A DNA stretch of 30,786 nt from a virus, in the IMG/VR virus record IMGVR_UViG_3300031539_007116, positions 1-30,786 of that record. One strand, given 5' to 3'. The notes beneath the pieces were generated by a model. It did not search any database. It was not told the origin of the DNA and worked only from the letters and a program-made list of their open reading frames with translations. Below are positions 7,297-15,190 of the stretch, one piece after another (the stretch's first letter is position 1; every line of letters begins with the position of its first letter). A program made the position numbers and the translations under genes.

Positions 7297-9285
7297 GTGG
7301 TGAAATGGGAAAATGAATTATTAGAACTAAATATTAAAGATAGACATGGTAATTTAATAAAACAAAATGGTGTGTATATTTGTCCAAATTGTTCACATAC
7401 AAGATCTGATTCAAATAAAAAAACTCCTTGTTTATCTGTAACATTTGTTTCTGATGGTGTAGTATATAAATGTCATCATTGTGGCATATTCAAAGGAAAA
7501 GTTTTTTATGATACAAATGTAGTTAAACAACATTATAATGATTATAAAAAAGAATACATAAAACCTACCTTAAAAGATACAGACATTACACCTATCGATA
7601 AAAAGGAAATTTTATATAAATATTTTGAAAAAAGAAAAATATCAAGATCTGTTGTGGATAAATATAAAATAGAATGCAATAGTAATAAAGAAATTTTATT
7701 TCCTTATTATTGGAATAACGAGATAGTAAGCATAAAATATAAAAAACCTACAAAGGATGGAAAATCAAAATATAGAATATCTCCAAATTCAAAAAAAATA
7801 TTTTATGGAATGGATCAAATACCAGTAGGGACAAGAGAGTTAACAATTACCGAAGGAGAAATAGAGCCATTGTCTTATGCACAGATTGGTATCCCAGCTG
7901 TGTCTATCCCTATTGGTGGTGTTGAAACAAAATTAGAATGTATTGAAAATTGCTGGGAATGGTTAGAACAATTTGATAAGTTTATTATAGCTACCGATAA
8001 TGATGAAATTGGCAGAAAAATAAAAAATAATTTATTATTACGTTTACCTCAGGGCAAGACAAAATGTAAAGTAGTCGATTGGGGATTTATTGATTATTTA
8101 ACATCTCCTGATAAATATAAAGATGCCAATGAACTTTTATGTTATGATGAAACAGGGAAGGCTTTAAAAGAATTACACGAAAGTTCAAAATTTCTTCCAA
8201 CAGATGGAATAGTCACTATGTCTGAAATAAAAGATAGTATTATGGATTATTATGAATCTGGTTATGGTGAAGGGTTTTTGACTGGATGGGATTCGGTAGA
8301 TAAATGGTTAACAATAAAACCACAATATGTTATGGTTTTGACAGGGCATCCTTCAAGAGGTAAATCATTCTTTATGGATAACCTTTTATTTAATTTAATA
8401 AAACAACATGGGCATAAAAGTTTAATATGTAGCTTTGAAACTACAAGTAAGCATCATTTTTCTTCTTTTGCAGAAATGTATAAAGAAAAAAAATTCGCAC
8501 CATGTATAAGTAGACTTAAAATAAAAGATATATCTTTAAAGGATAATGATAATCTTTATTTTTCTTTGTTTGATGATGGTTATATCAATAAAAATTGTGT
8601 TATAACAGAAAAGTTTATGCTAATAAAGAATCTTTGTGATTTTAATATAAGTAATGAATTCATTGGTAGAAAAGTTGGGATATTTAATTATCTTAAAAAA
8701 GTTTGTGAAAACTCCATGACAAAAGATGATGTTTTAAAATCTATTGATTATTTTAATGATTATATATATATGTTAGACACTGAGAAAACTTGGTCAGTTA
8801 CAGAGATACTAGAAAAGGCAGAAATACAAATAAAAAAATATGGTATTAATAATCTAGTTATAGATCCTTATAATATGTTAGAAACTCCAACAGATAAAGA
8901 GCATAAACATATAGAAAATATGCTAACTGAACTTAGGAACTTTGCAAAGAAACATAATATTTTTGTGGCGATTGTGGTTCATCCTTCAAAGATGCCAAAT
9001 GCACAAATAAAGGTTGATAACGAAAATAAGGAAATACTAAAAATTCCTCACATAAAAGATGCTAGCGGAAGCCATGCTTGGTGGTCAAAAGCCGATTATG
9101 GTATATGTATTCATCGGGAAAGGGAGGTTATTGATAAAGGCATTGCACCATTATCAAAAATAACACAAATGCTTGTAAATAAATTAAAAAATAAATCATT
9201 AGGCAAGGCTACGGATGGTGTAGTTGTTAATCTGAAATATAACGAAAAAACATATAAACTAGAAGATATTAAGGATGAATTTTAG
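7297..9285 (+). CDS. Replicative primase-helicase (T7 gp4/Twinkle type)
   Basis: A bifunctional 662-residue protein. The N-terminal zinc ribbon has C29/C32 and C59/C62 (CPNC and CHHC). The TOPRIM primase core follows: LTITEGEIEP (E186) and FIIATDND (D234/D236). The DnaB/RecA-type helicase domain has Walker A GHPSRGKS (350-357), a Walker B-like NLVIDPYNML (D523), and VVHPSK in the sensor position. It is expected to form a ring on the lagging strand, lay down primers and unwind DNA, working with the clamp encoded just upstream. Length is close to Twinkle (about 680) and longer than T7 gp4. The start is GTG at 7297, with a second GTG at 7300. AAAGAGG lies about 6-9 bases upstream, so either could be used. 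Confidence 0.92.
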   Translation: MVKWENELLELNIKDRHGNLIKQNGVYICPNCSHTRSDSNKKTPCLSVTFVSDGVVYKCHHCGIFKGKVFYDTNVVKQHYNDYKKEYIKPTLKDTDITPIDKKEILYKYFEKRKISRSVVDKYKIECNSNKEILFPYYWNNEIVSIKYKKPTKDGKSKYRISPNSKKIFYGMDQIPVGTRELTITEGEIEPLSYAQIGIPAVSIPIGGVETKLECIENCWEWLEQFDKFIIATDNDEIGRKIKNNLLLRLPQGKTKCKVVDWGFIDYLTSPDKYKDANELLCYDETGKALKELHESSKFLPTDGIVTMSEIKDSIMDYYESGYGEGFLTGWDSVDKWLTIKPQYVMVLTGHPSRGKSFFMDNLLFNLIKQHGHKSLICSFETTSKHHFSSFAEMYKEKKFAPCISRLKIKDISLKDNDNLYFSLFDDGYINKNCVITEKFMLIKNLCDFNISNEFIGRKVGIFNYLKKVCENSMTKDDVLKSIDYFNDYIYMLDTEKTWSVTEILEKAEIQIKKYGINNLVIDPYNMLETPTDKEHKHIENMLTELRNFAKKHNIFVAIVVHPSKMPNAQIKVDNENKEILKIPHIKDASGSHAWWSKADYGICIHREREVIDKGIAPLSKITQMLVNKLKNKSLGKATDGVVVNLKYNEKTYKLEDIKDEF

Positions 9286-9294
9286 TTTATTAAA

Positions 9295-9433
9295 ATACTT
9301 AAAGTATAGTCGTAAGGCATTCCCACATTCAGCTTAACATGGATGCGATAGGTTCAAGGTTCGTCCTTGTTCTGGAATTGGTATCGTTAAGGGTTTAAAA
9401 GTCAAAATTTAAAAGACTGCCATATACTTTTTT
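9295..9433 (+). ncRNA. Candidate structured RNA or leader in the gap after the primase-helicase
   Basis: The 167-base gap 9286-9452 has no plausible ORF but many nested complementary segments. The outer stem pairs 9301-9308 (AAAGTATA) with 9423-9430 (TATACTTT). Then 9316-9319 (GGCA) pairs with 9418-9421 (TGCC); 9333-9338 (CTTAAC) with 9386-9391 (GTTAAG); 9347-9350 (GATA) with 9382-9385 (TATC); and 9355-9359 (CAAGG) with 9365-9369 (CCTTG) around a TTCGT loop. A small hairpin AGTC/GACT (9400-9403 and 9415-9418) competes for one base with the GGCA/TGCC stem. The 3' strand runs into TTTTTT (9428-9433), like a weak intrinsic terminator. An upstream ATACTT (9295-9300) could pair with the outer 5' strand instead, giving two exclusive folds. 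It is more GC-rich than surrounding spacers. It fits neither a tRNA nor a riboswitch class I recognise. Strand is inferred from the flanking + genes. Confidence 0.5.
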
Positions 9434-9452
9434 AATTAAAGGAGAAATTATT

Positions 9453-9665
9453 ATGGATGAAATGTTTAACAATATTTTGTATAACTTTAAGAAAAGTAAT
9501 ATTTTTATTACGAATTTTATATATATGCAGAAGGAAAGACTTAAATATTTTGAAGATAAAGAAAAATTAGGAATATATTTAAAACTTGAAGATATTTATA
9601 AATGTGAAAATTTAGAAGATTATAAACATTTAATACAAGTATCTATCGACAAAAGGAATCAATAA
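9453..9665 (+). CDS. Small hypothetical protein
   Basis: A 70-residue acidic/basic protein with aromatic-rich ends, no signal peptide, no cysteine pairs and no motif I recognise. It contains one Cys, in IYKCENLEDY. The segment YMQKERLKYFEDKEKLGIYL (24-43) is likely helical. It has a good ribosome site (AAAGGAG, about 8 bases before ATG) directly after the candidate structured RNA, so the RNA could be its 5' leader. It ends 3 bases before the metallophosphoesterase start, suggesting co-translation. Coding status is supported by the ribosome site and tight spacing only; function unknown. Confidence 0.65.
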   Translation: MDEMFNNILYNFKKSNIFITNFIYMQKERLKYFEDKEKLGIYLKLEDIYKCENLEDYKHLIQVSIDKRNQ

Positions 9666-9668
9666 AGT

Positions 9669-10319
9669 ATGAAAATAATAGCTATTTCAGATACACATAT
9701 GATTAAACCATTGCACGAACTAAATTTACCCTCAGGAGACGTGCTTATAATCGCTGGTGATATATTAAAGAGTGGATCTTTTGGTGAATTCTATATAGTT
9801 TTAAATGAATTAAACAAAATAAAATATAAATATAAAAATATAATAGTTGTAGCAGGAAATCATGATGTTTGTTTTCAAGAATTAGCAATAACAAAAATGA
9901 TTTTATTAGAAGATGATATTGTATATTTAGAAGATATGGAAGTAGTTATTGATGGAGTTAAGTTTTACGGAACGCCTTGGAGCAAGCCATTTAATAATTG
10001 GGCTTTTATGGCAGACGAAAAAAGACGTGAGAAGAAATTTAATAATATTCCAAAAGATGTAGATGTTTTAATAACACATGCACCACCTTATCAAATTTTA
10101 GATAAAACTTCTAAAGGAGAAGAAGTTGGTTGTGAAATATTAAAAAAGATGCTTGACGAGGATGAAATAGCACCTAAATATATTATTTGTGGGCATATTC
10201 ACCAAGATAAGCCTGAACCTGTTAAATATAAAAATACTGTTATATACAATGGATCTTTGTGTAACGAATTATATCAATTAGTTAATTATCCATCATCTAT
10301 AAAAATATTAAAAAATTAG
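9669..10319 (+). CDS. Calcineurin-like metallophosphoesterase
   Basis: All five metal-binding motifs of the family are present in order: SDTH (D8, H10), AGDI (D31), GNHD (63-66), ITHAPP (H137) and CGHIHQ (H176, H178). The protein is 216 residues, a bare catalytic domain resembling short MPEs such as MPPED/YfcE-like phosphodiesterases or phosphatases. It should bind two divalent metals and hydrolyse phosphomonoesters or diesters in the cytoplasm. The phage substrate (nucleotide, nucleic acid end or second messenger) cannot be told from sequence. The ribosome site AAAGGAAT overlaps the end of the preceding small gene, 3 bases away. It is the last gene of the + strand operon; the convergent - strand genes start 25 bases beyond. 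Confidence 0.9.
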   Translation: MKIIAISDTHMIKPLHELNLPSGDVLIIAGDILKSGSFGEFYIVLNELNKIKYKYKNIIVVAGNHDVCFQELAITKMILLEDDIVYLEDMEVVIDGVKFYGTPWSKPFNNWAFMADEKRREKKFNNIPKDVDVLITHAPPYQILDKTSKGEEVGCEILKKMLDEDEIAPKYIICGHIHQDKPEPVKYKNTVIYNGSLCNELYQLVNYPSSIKILKN

Positions 10320-10344
10320 TAACGGTTTTATTTTGTTGATTAAA

Positions 10345-10743
10345 TTATTTTAAGTTTATCATACCATTTTTTCTAGCCAATCCACCACCAAATAAATAAG
10401 TAGACCAGAACCAATATTTAGCTCTGTATTTATGTCCCTCTGCTAATAAAATATCAGATAATATTTGTGATGCTTTCCAATTAGGACATAACGTGCCATC
10501 ATAAAATTTTCCTGTATCGCAAAGTTTATCATGTATTAAAAATGCTTTTGATACAAGCCGTGTGTTTTTTGTTCCAATTATCTTTACTGTAACGTCTCCA
10601 AAAATATCCCTAGCACCAGTAGCACCATCTGACTTAAATCCTTTTTCTACTTTTACTGTTTTGCTATATCTTTTAGAAACATAATATATGTCTTCCAAAA
10701 CTTTATATTTATATTTTTCTTTTTCTTTTAGAAACCAACTCAT
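10345..10743 (-). CDS. DUF1353 family phage protein
   Basis: A 132-residue protein matching the DUF1353 layout. A beta-rich start (YKYKVLEDIYYVSKRYSKTV) leads into GFKSDGATGARDIFG (the family's KGFxxDxAS segment), then AFLIHDKLCDTGKF (the hallmark HDxLY-like His-Asp), NWKASQILSDILLAEG, and an aromatic C-terminus YWFWSTYLFGGG. DUF1353 proteins are common in phage late regions, often next to lysis or tail-end genes; their biochemical role is not established. It begins 4 bases after the stop of the membrane protein gene and has a GGAGAA ribosome site. It is the last gene of the long - strand late operon, ending 25 bases from the convergent metallophosphoesterase. Confidence 0.8.
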   Translation of the reverse strand: MSWFLKEKEKYKYKVLEDIYYVSKRYSKTVKVEKGFKSDGATGARDIFGDVTVKIIGTKNTRLVSKAFLIHDKLCDTGKFYDGTLCPNWKASQILSDILLAEGHKYRAKYWFWSTYLFGGGLARKNGMINLK

Positions 10744-10746
10744 TAT

Positions 10747-11052
10747 TTATTTCTCCGTTTTTTTATTATTTTCCATTAAATATCCAACAATTTTTTCTAA
10801 ATTTTCTCCCATATCTTCCTGACCTCTAACAAGAGTGTCAATTTTTTCTCCTAAAATTGCTCTTTCTATTCTACTCTCTGTTACCAATCTTTGATTTTTT
10901 ATTCCTAAGTTTTCAGCTGTTACTAATCTTTGTGAGTATCCTTTGCCAATAAAGATAAGCAACCAAAATATACCTATAGAAATAAGAGATGCAACATATA
11001 AAGTTGGTTTTAATCCTATTTTTATACTAGTATTTTCAAGATTTTTTTTCAT
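10747..11052 (-). CDS. Small one-helix membrane protein, possible holin or spanin-like
   Basis: A 101-residue protein with a basic N-terminus (MKKNLENTSIKIGLKP), one hydrophobic segment at about 17-36 (TLYVASLISIGIFWLLIFIG), and a long charged, probably coiled-coil tail (about 45-95, ending in KKTEK). A helix then a cytoplasmic or periplasmic coil resembles small phage holins or inner-membrane spanin subunits. It sits between a DUF5675 protein and a DUF1353 protein at the end of the late operon, where lysis genes are often placed. No specific holin family can be assigned. The ribosome site is AAAGGAA. The topology is clear; the lysis role is inferred from context. Confidence 0.6.
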   Translation of the reverse strand: MKKNLENTSIKIGLKPTLYVASLISIGIFWLLIFIGKGYSQRLVTAENLGIKNQRLVTESRIERAILGEKIDTLVRGQEDMGENLEKIVGYLMENNKKTEK

Positions 11053-11074
11053 TTTAATTCCTTTAATATATTTA

Positions 11075-11503
11075 TTATAATTTTTTATTTTGAATTGTCA
11101 ATAATATATCTAATTTTTTATCTTGTCGTTGCAAACACTCAGTTAACAAACTCTCAGCTGAATTATATATTGTATAATTATCTAGCTTTTTAAAGGCAAG
11201 AAGAGGGCAACCTGAGGTATTTTCTGATTTATTTCCTCCATGCATTCTAACACCATTAAAATTAGGCACATTTAATAATAAAGGCATTATTCTTTTAAAT
11301 CTATTAGACATGCTTAGAATTACTTTATATACACCTTCTGGAATAGCTGTCTCATCCTGTATCTTTATTCCATCTGCTCTTACAACATCTTCCAAAGTAT
11401 AACAAAATGCTTTTCCATTTAGATATAATTTACCTATTGTGCTTTTTGCAGTAAATACTTCTCTATATAAAAATAAATTGACAACGTCTGGAAAATTAAC
11501 CAT
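11075..11503 (-). CDS. DUF5675 family protein, possible peptidoglycan-active enzyme
   Basis: A 142-residue protein with the DUF5675 pattern: a strand pair TIGKLYLNGKAFCYTLED, then AIPEGVYKVILSMSNRF (the IPxGxY motif), then VRMHGGN and TSGCPLL, giving a conserved His88 and Cys99. The His/Cys pair recalls L,D-transpeptidase active sites, and the family occurs in phage late regions near lysis genes, so an endolysin-like or cell-wall-modifying role is plausible but unproven. It lies just upstream of the one-helix membrane protein. The ATG at 11503 is preceded by AAAGGATGG at long spacing (about 12 bases). The 84 bases upstream (11504-11587) hold no gene and no convincing promoter. Confidence 0.75.
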   Translation of the reverse strand: MVNFPDVVNLFLYREVFTAKSTIGKLYLNGKAFCYTLEDVVRADGIKIQDETAIPEGVYKVILSMSNRFKRIMPLLLNVPNFNGVRMHGGNKSENTSGCPLLAFKKLDNYTIYNSAESLLTECLQRQDKKLDILLTIQNKKL

Positions 11504-11587
11504 ATACTAAAATACCATCCTTTTATTATTTTACTAAATTTAACATTAAATTATAAACACCTCAAAACCCACAACCAATATTTATAT

Positions 11588-12994
11588 CTATAACTGCCAG
11601 ATATAGCCCTGACCATCGTATGTTGTTAATGTGCTGTTGTTTCCACTTACTCTTATTTCTAAATAATCTCCAGTTTTTAAATTAACATTTGCCTTTGGGA
11701 AAACATGAATTTTATTACCTGCTAATTGAATTGTAATATCAAAATTATAAGGAAAATTAGAAATCTGAACACCATTTTTATAAAGATAAAAACTCCAAGA
11801 AGATGCAGCTGCAACAGAAATCGTCAAGTCTAAACTAACAATAACATTAATATTTTCAACGCCGATATATGTAACTGTCCCAGTAGACACAGAAGTAAAT
11901 CTCTCTAGGTTGTTTTCCTGCCACGTTGTAACAAAATTTTGAGGCGTAGGGTTAGAAGTTGTAACGCTAGATAACCCAACATAATACATTGATACAAACT
12001 TTTTAGAATCAGGAATATTAACATTTCCAGTAAATTTAACTCCTATGCTAGTATTGTCTAAACTTCCAGTATCAAAAATATTTGTATTATCAACGCCACT
12101 TTCACTTAAATCAATAGGGCAATTTGCAACAACGATACCTTCATAAGCTAAATTAGGATTCAAATAAAATATTTTTTCATTAGATTTCGGTTTGCCTAAA
12201 AAATTTCGAATGCTTAATTGCTGACATGTTCCAGAAATATCTATATGCTTAATTGAATTATTTAAACCTTGTTGCATTTGTAAGGTGTTTATGTCTATTC
12301 CTTGATAATTATTTACTAATTTTAGACCATCTCCAAAATTGATAAATCTTGATATAGAACTAACAAACCCCATTCCTTCAATTGTGCCAATATCCTCAGC
12401 AGCCAATATTGATGATTGATCAAATATGAATATTCCGCTTGGAATCGTAGTAGATAAATCAAATATTACTCCGTTTGTGCATGTTATCCTAGATCTTAAT
12501 AGACGGATAATTTGAGCACCTGTATCGGCAGTTGACAGAAAACTACCTGTGCCTGTATAAATCAAACTAGAATCTTGAATTTGAGTTAATAATGACAAAG
12601 TTCCATTTGCAAATTCAATTGATGAATTAGTTGAAATTGAGGCGTGCTCAATATATGTTCCTTCCCCTAATTTTAACTTATCAGTAATTGTAATTTGCTC
12701 ACCTCGTGGAAAAATATACCTAATATTATCAACCAAGTCTATTACACCTCCAATAGCTTCAGGAAGATCTGAATTATCAAAAACATAAACTAAATTTGGC
12801 GGTTGCATTCCTATATTGCGGTAAGTGCCATTAAATAGACTTTCCAAAAATCCACCGTTATTCCTAATATAATTAACAGGTGTGCCACTATATTTAGTTA
12901 TGTCTACAACATCGTTTCCTGTTCCATCTTGAACCGCCAATAAATTTGAGAAAAGTAAAACTATAAAAAGTAAACTTAATAAATATTTTTTCAT
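11588..12994 (-). CDS. Signal-peptide-bearing beta-helix-like structural protein
   Basis: A 468-residue protein. Residues 1-20 (MKKYLLSLLFIVLLFSNLLA) form a clear Sec signal peptide with a likely SPase I site LLA|VQ. The mature part is Ser/Thr/Asn/Gly-rich with many short beta strands (residues about 90-290 alternate hydrophobic strands and turns, such as INTLQMQQGLNNSIKHIDIS), like a right-handed beta-helix. The C-terminal ~130 residues (SSVTTSNPTPQNFVTTW onward) look like a compact jelly-roll head domain similar to phage fibre or collagen-like tips. It ends the tail fibre cluster and has an AAGGAGG ribosome site overlapping the stop of the previous gene. It could be a tail spike or a secreted/surface protein; the signal peptide makes a plain virion role uncertain. 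No family recognised. Confidence 0.7.
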   Translation of the reverse strand: MKKYLLSLLFIVLLFSNLLAVQDGTGNDVVDITKYSGTPVNYIRNNGGFLESLFNGTYRNIGMQPPNLVYVFDNSDLPEAIGGVIDLVDNIRYIFPRGEQITITDKLKLGEGTYIEHASISTNSSIEFANGTLSLLTQIQDSSLIYTGTGSFLSTADTGAQIIRLLRSRITCTNGVIFDLSTTIPSGIFIFDQSSILAAEDIGTIEGMGFVSSISRFINFGDGLKLVNNYQGIDINTLQMQQGLNNSIKHIDISGTCQQLSIRNFLGKPKSNEKIFYLNPNLAYEGIVVANCPIDLSESGVDNTNIFDTGSLDNTSIGVKFTGNVNIPDSKKFVSMYYVGLSSVTTSNPTPQNFVTTWQENNLERFTSVSTGTVTYIGVENINVIVSLDLTISVAAASSWSFYLYKNGVQISNFPYNFDITIQLAGNKIHVFPKANVNLKTGDYLEIRVSGNNSTLTTYDGQGYIWQL

Positions 12995-13008
12995 TTTAAA
13001 TTGCCTCC

Positions 13009-14655
13009 TTAAATAACATTGTCATTCCTGTTGCTTCTTTCGCACCATTTTCCGATCGATTCAATATACCGAAAAGAAATGTTGTATCCTTTTTTAAGAA
13101 CATACGAAACCCCAGAATTTAAAGCGACTGTTGCGGAGCTGTCTATTTGGATTGTGTCTGTGTCATTAGTGCCCCAAATTTCAATTATTTGACCGCCCAC
13201 GACTGTTGTGGTAGATATTCCTACAACCGCAACCGCTCCGCCAGTAGAGACAACATTTACATAGCTACTATCTACTGATATTGTGTCTGTTGAATATAAT
13301 ATTTGTGTTGCAGAAGCAGTGTCGGCATATGTGCCATTTAGATGTAATGTTGCACCAGGGTCTTTTAATCCTATTCCAACTTTCCCCGTTTCACCATATG
13401 GAAATAGTAAAAAAGAATTTGGAGATGTTATTGCTTGGGTGCTAGATGCAAAACCATAAACAAAAGTATTTGTAGAAGTATCGGTCAGATACATATATTT
13501 ACCGAAAATAGTTGAATAATTAGCTTCTGCTATACTATTTTCTGCGTTAATAATTGTAGCACTAATTCCACTCGCGTCGTTATTTGTTCCATTAATTGTC
13601 ATACTTTGGATTCCACTTGCGGTGTTATCTGATCCGCCAAAAGTAATTGCACGACTTCCGCTAGCCTCACATTCATCACCTATCGCAATAGAAGAAATTC
13701 CACTTGCAGTAGCTTCTTCAAAAGCAAGAGATTTTCTACCAGTTGCATATGCATACATTCCAAGGGCAACTGCATATTCACCTGTTGCTTTTGAATTATA
13801 ACCCATTGAGATAGTGTCTGTCCCAATATTTACCTCATCCCATCTGTCATCACTAACTCTACCAGCCCTAAATGCAGCTTTTTTTGGATACCAAATTAGC
13901 CTTGTGCCTGCACCAGAAATGTCTAAATCTGAACCGCTGTAAAGCGTGCCAGTTGCAATTATAGTATCTGAAAAAGTCCCAGTAGTTGCAATTACTCCAT
14001 ATTCTGCTTTTATGTCCCCCAAAACATGTAACTTAGAACTAGGAGTGGTTGTTCCTATACCTAGATTACCAGCTGAATTTATGTATAACATATTCGCAAA
14101 TGAATTTTTTTCAATTGTTACAATATCCTTAGAATAGAACACATCTCTGATTCTAAAGTCTGCACTTCTACCAAGAACTTGATAATCATAATCAGTTTCT
14201 TTCACGAACTGTATTCCTGTAATTCCACTAGTTCCAGGATTCTCAACTCTGTATGATACAAGACCCCCTGCAGATGTATTCCTTAAAGCAATCCTGTTCC
14301 CCTGCACGAAAAGTTTTGATCCTGTAGGATTTGATAACCCTATTCCAAAATTTCCACCGACCTCAATGAGTCCACTTGCAATCAAAGCACTACCATTCCA
14401 TCTGGAGAGGTAATTTAATGTATTCGCACCAACTTTTGGATCTATCTCTGTATGAATCACACCAGTAAGACCTGAACCATCTCCAAGAATAGTTGTACCA
14501 GTAATCGTTCCAGATGAAACTATATCTCCATTTACAGTCATTTGTTTTTGAAAAGTAGTTGTTCCTAAAAATTCTTTATCTTCCCAATCTTGTCCTGCAT
14601 TTAAAGTAACAATAAAACATAAAAATATTAAACTCAATAATAATATTTTTTTCAT
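13009..14655 (-). CDS. Signal-peptide-bearing fibre/adhesin-like protein with YadA-type head repeats
   Basis: The start is ATG 14655, not the upstream in-frame ATG at 14688. It has an AAGGAGGA site 7 bases upstream, forms a TAATG overlap with the previous gene, and begins a clean signal peptide (MKKILLLSLIFLCFIVTLNA|GQ). The 548-residue product has DIVSSGTITGTTILGDGSGL near residues 44-63, a motif common in bacterial surface and fibre proteins. It also has three GIG-x3-P-x3-L repeats (NFGIGLSNP, NLGIGTTTPSSKLHVLGD, KVGIGLKDPGATLHLNG) and, at about 282-385, YadA/Hia head-like repeats (ATGEYAVALGMYAYATGRKS, EATASGISSIAIGDE, EASGSRAITFGGS). These suggest a trimeric beta-roll fibre. No C-terminal membrane anchor or S74 chaperone domain is evident. 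It is either a receptor-binding fibre or a surface adhesin carried by the phage. Confidence 0.75.
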   Translation of the reverse strand: MKKILLLSLIFLCFIVTLNAGQDWEDKEFLGTTTFQKQMTVNGDIVSSGTITGTTILGDGSGLTGVIHTEIDPKVGANTLNYLSRWNGSALIASGLIEVGGNFGIGLSNPTGSKLFVQGNRIALRNTSAGGLVSYRVENPGTSGITGIQFVKETDYDYQVLGRSADFRIRDVFYSKDIVTIEKNSFANMLYINSAGNLGIGTTTPSSKLHVLGDIKAEYGVIATTGTFSDTIIATGTLYSGSDLDISGAGTRLIWYPKKAAFRAGRVSDDRWDEVNIGTDTISMGYNSKATGEYAVALGMYAYATGRKSLAFEEATASGISSIAIGDECEASGSRAITFGGSDNTASGIQSMTINGTNNDASGISATIINAENSIAEANYSTIFGKYMYLTDTSTNTFVYGFASSTQAITSPNSFLLFPYGETGKVGIGLKDPGATLHLNGTYADTASATQILYSTDTISVDSSYVNVVSTGGAVAVVGISTTTVVGGQIIEIWGTNDTDTIQIDSSATVALNSGVSYVLKKGYNISFRYIESIGKWCERSNRNDNVI

Positions 14656-15164
14656 TACACAATCCTCCTTAAAGCAGTAAATGTCCAATTTGCAGATGAT
14701 GAAACTACTCTTAATATAACATCATTACCAACTATCTCATACTGAAATACAGCAGCACTTGTGTCTCCTACCTGTGCAGATACATGATTTGGTTGTATAC
14801 TTCCAACCCCAACGTCCCAAGCTAATGTAATATTACCTGCTCTAACATTACCACTAATATCCTTAATTTTATATTCATAAAAAACACCATCTCCTATTGC
14901 CTTATCAAAACTATCTAGTATTTTTGTTTCTATCCCAAATGTTGTTGATATTTTATTATCTACATTATAATACCACCAAGCAGCATCGTTTAATGGATGT
15001 CCTATGTTATTATCTTGTAATGAAGTATAAAAATTTCCATTATAATAACAATAGTCATTTTCCCCATATATATAGGTGGATATATAATTATTAGTAGAAT
15101 TCAGTTTGTTTCTTACACTTAAACCAGATTCCCCATTAGATATACCAGTTTGATTCCTTGGCAT
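14655..15164 (-). CDS. Tail fibre accessory protein with chitin-binding-like segment
   Basis: A 169-residue protein lying in the fibre cluster. Residues about 33-66 contain YGENDYCYYNGNFYTSLQDN followed by HPLNDAAWWYY, a pattern of aromatic residues like the small carbohydrate-binding modules (CBM5/12-like) often repeated in phage tail fibres and endolysins. The C-terminal ~80 residues (NITLAWDVGVGSI ... NWTFTALRRIV) look like a small beta-sandwich domain. It is likely a virion component that contacts host glycans; this is inference. It begins with a GGGAGAA ribosome site, and its stop overlaps the start of the next gene by one base (TAATG). Confidence 0.65.
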   Translation of the reverse strand: MPRNQTGISNGESGLSVRNKLNSTNNYISTYIYGENDYCYYNGNFYTSLQDNNIGHPLNDAAWWYYNVDNKISTTFGIETKILDSFDKAIGDGVFYEYKIKDISGNVRAGNITLAWDVGVGSIQPNHVSAQVGDTSAAVFQYEIVGNDVILRVVSSSANWTFTALRRIV

Positions 15165-15190
15165 TTTATTTCTCCCTTGTTGTATTTATG

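Noticed and set aside
9300-9430. tRNA gene
   Set aside because: GGTTCAAGGTTCGTCC looks like a T-arm, but no 7-bp acceptor stem, D-arm and anticodon arm could be arranged around it on either strand. The region is too long, and the outer stem encloses several unrelated hairpins.
10320-10344. Bidirectional terminator between the convergent operons
   Set aside because: The 25-base gap has no GC-containing stem with a T-run; only weak A/T complementarity is visible, which is expected by chance in such AT-rich DNA.
14656-14688. Upstream ATG at 14688 as start of the YadA-repeat protein
   Set aside because: It adds 11 residues before a clean signal peptide, overlaps the previous gene more and lacks a ribosome site, whereas ATG 14655 has AAGGAGGA at proper spacing.
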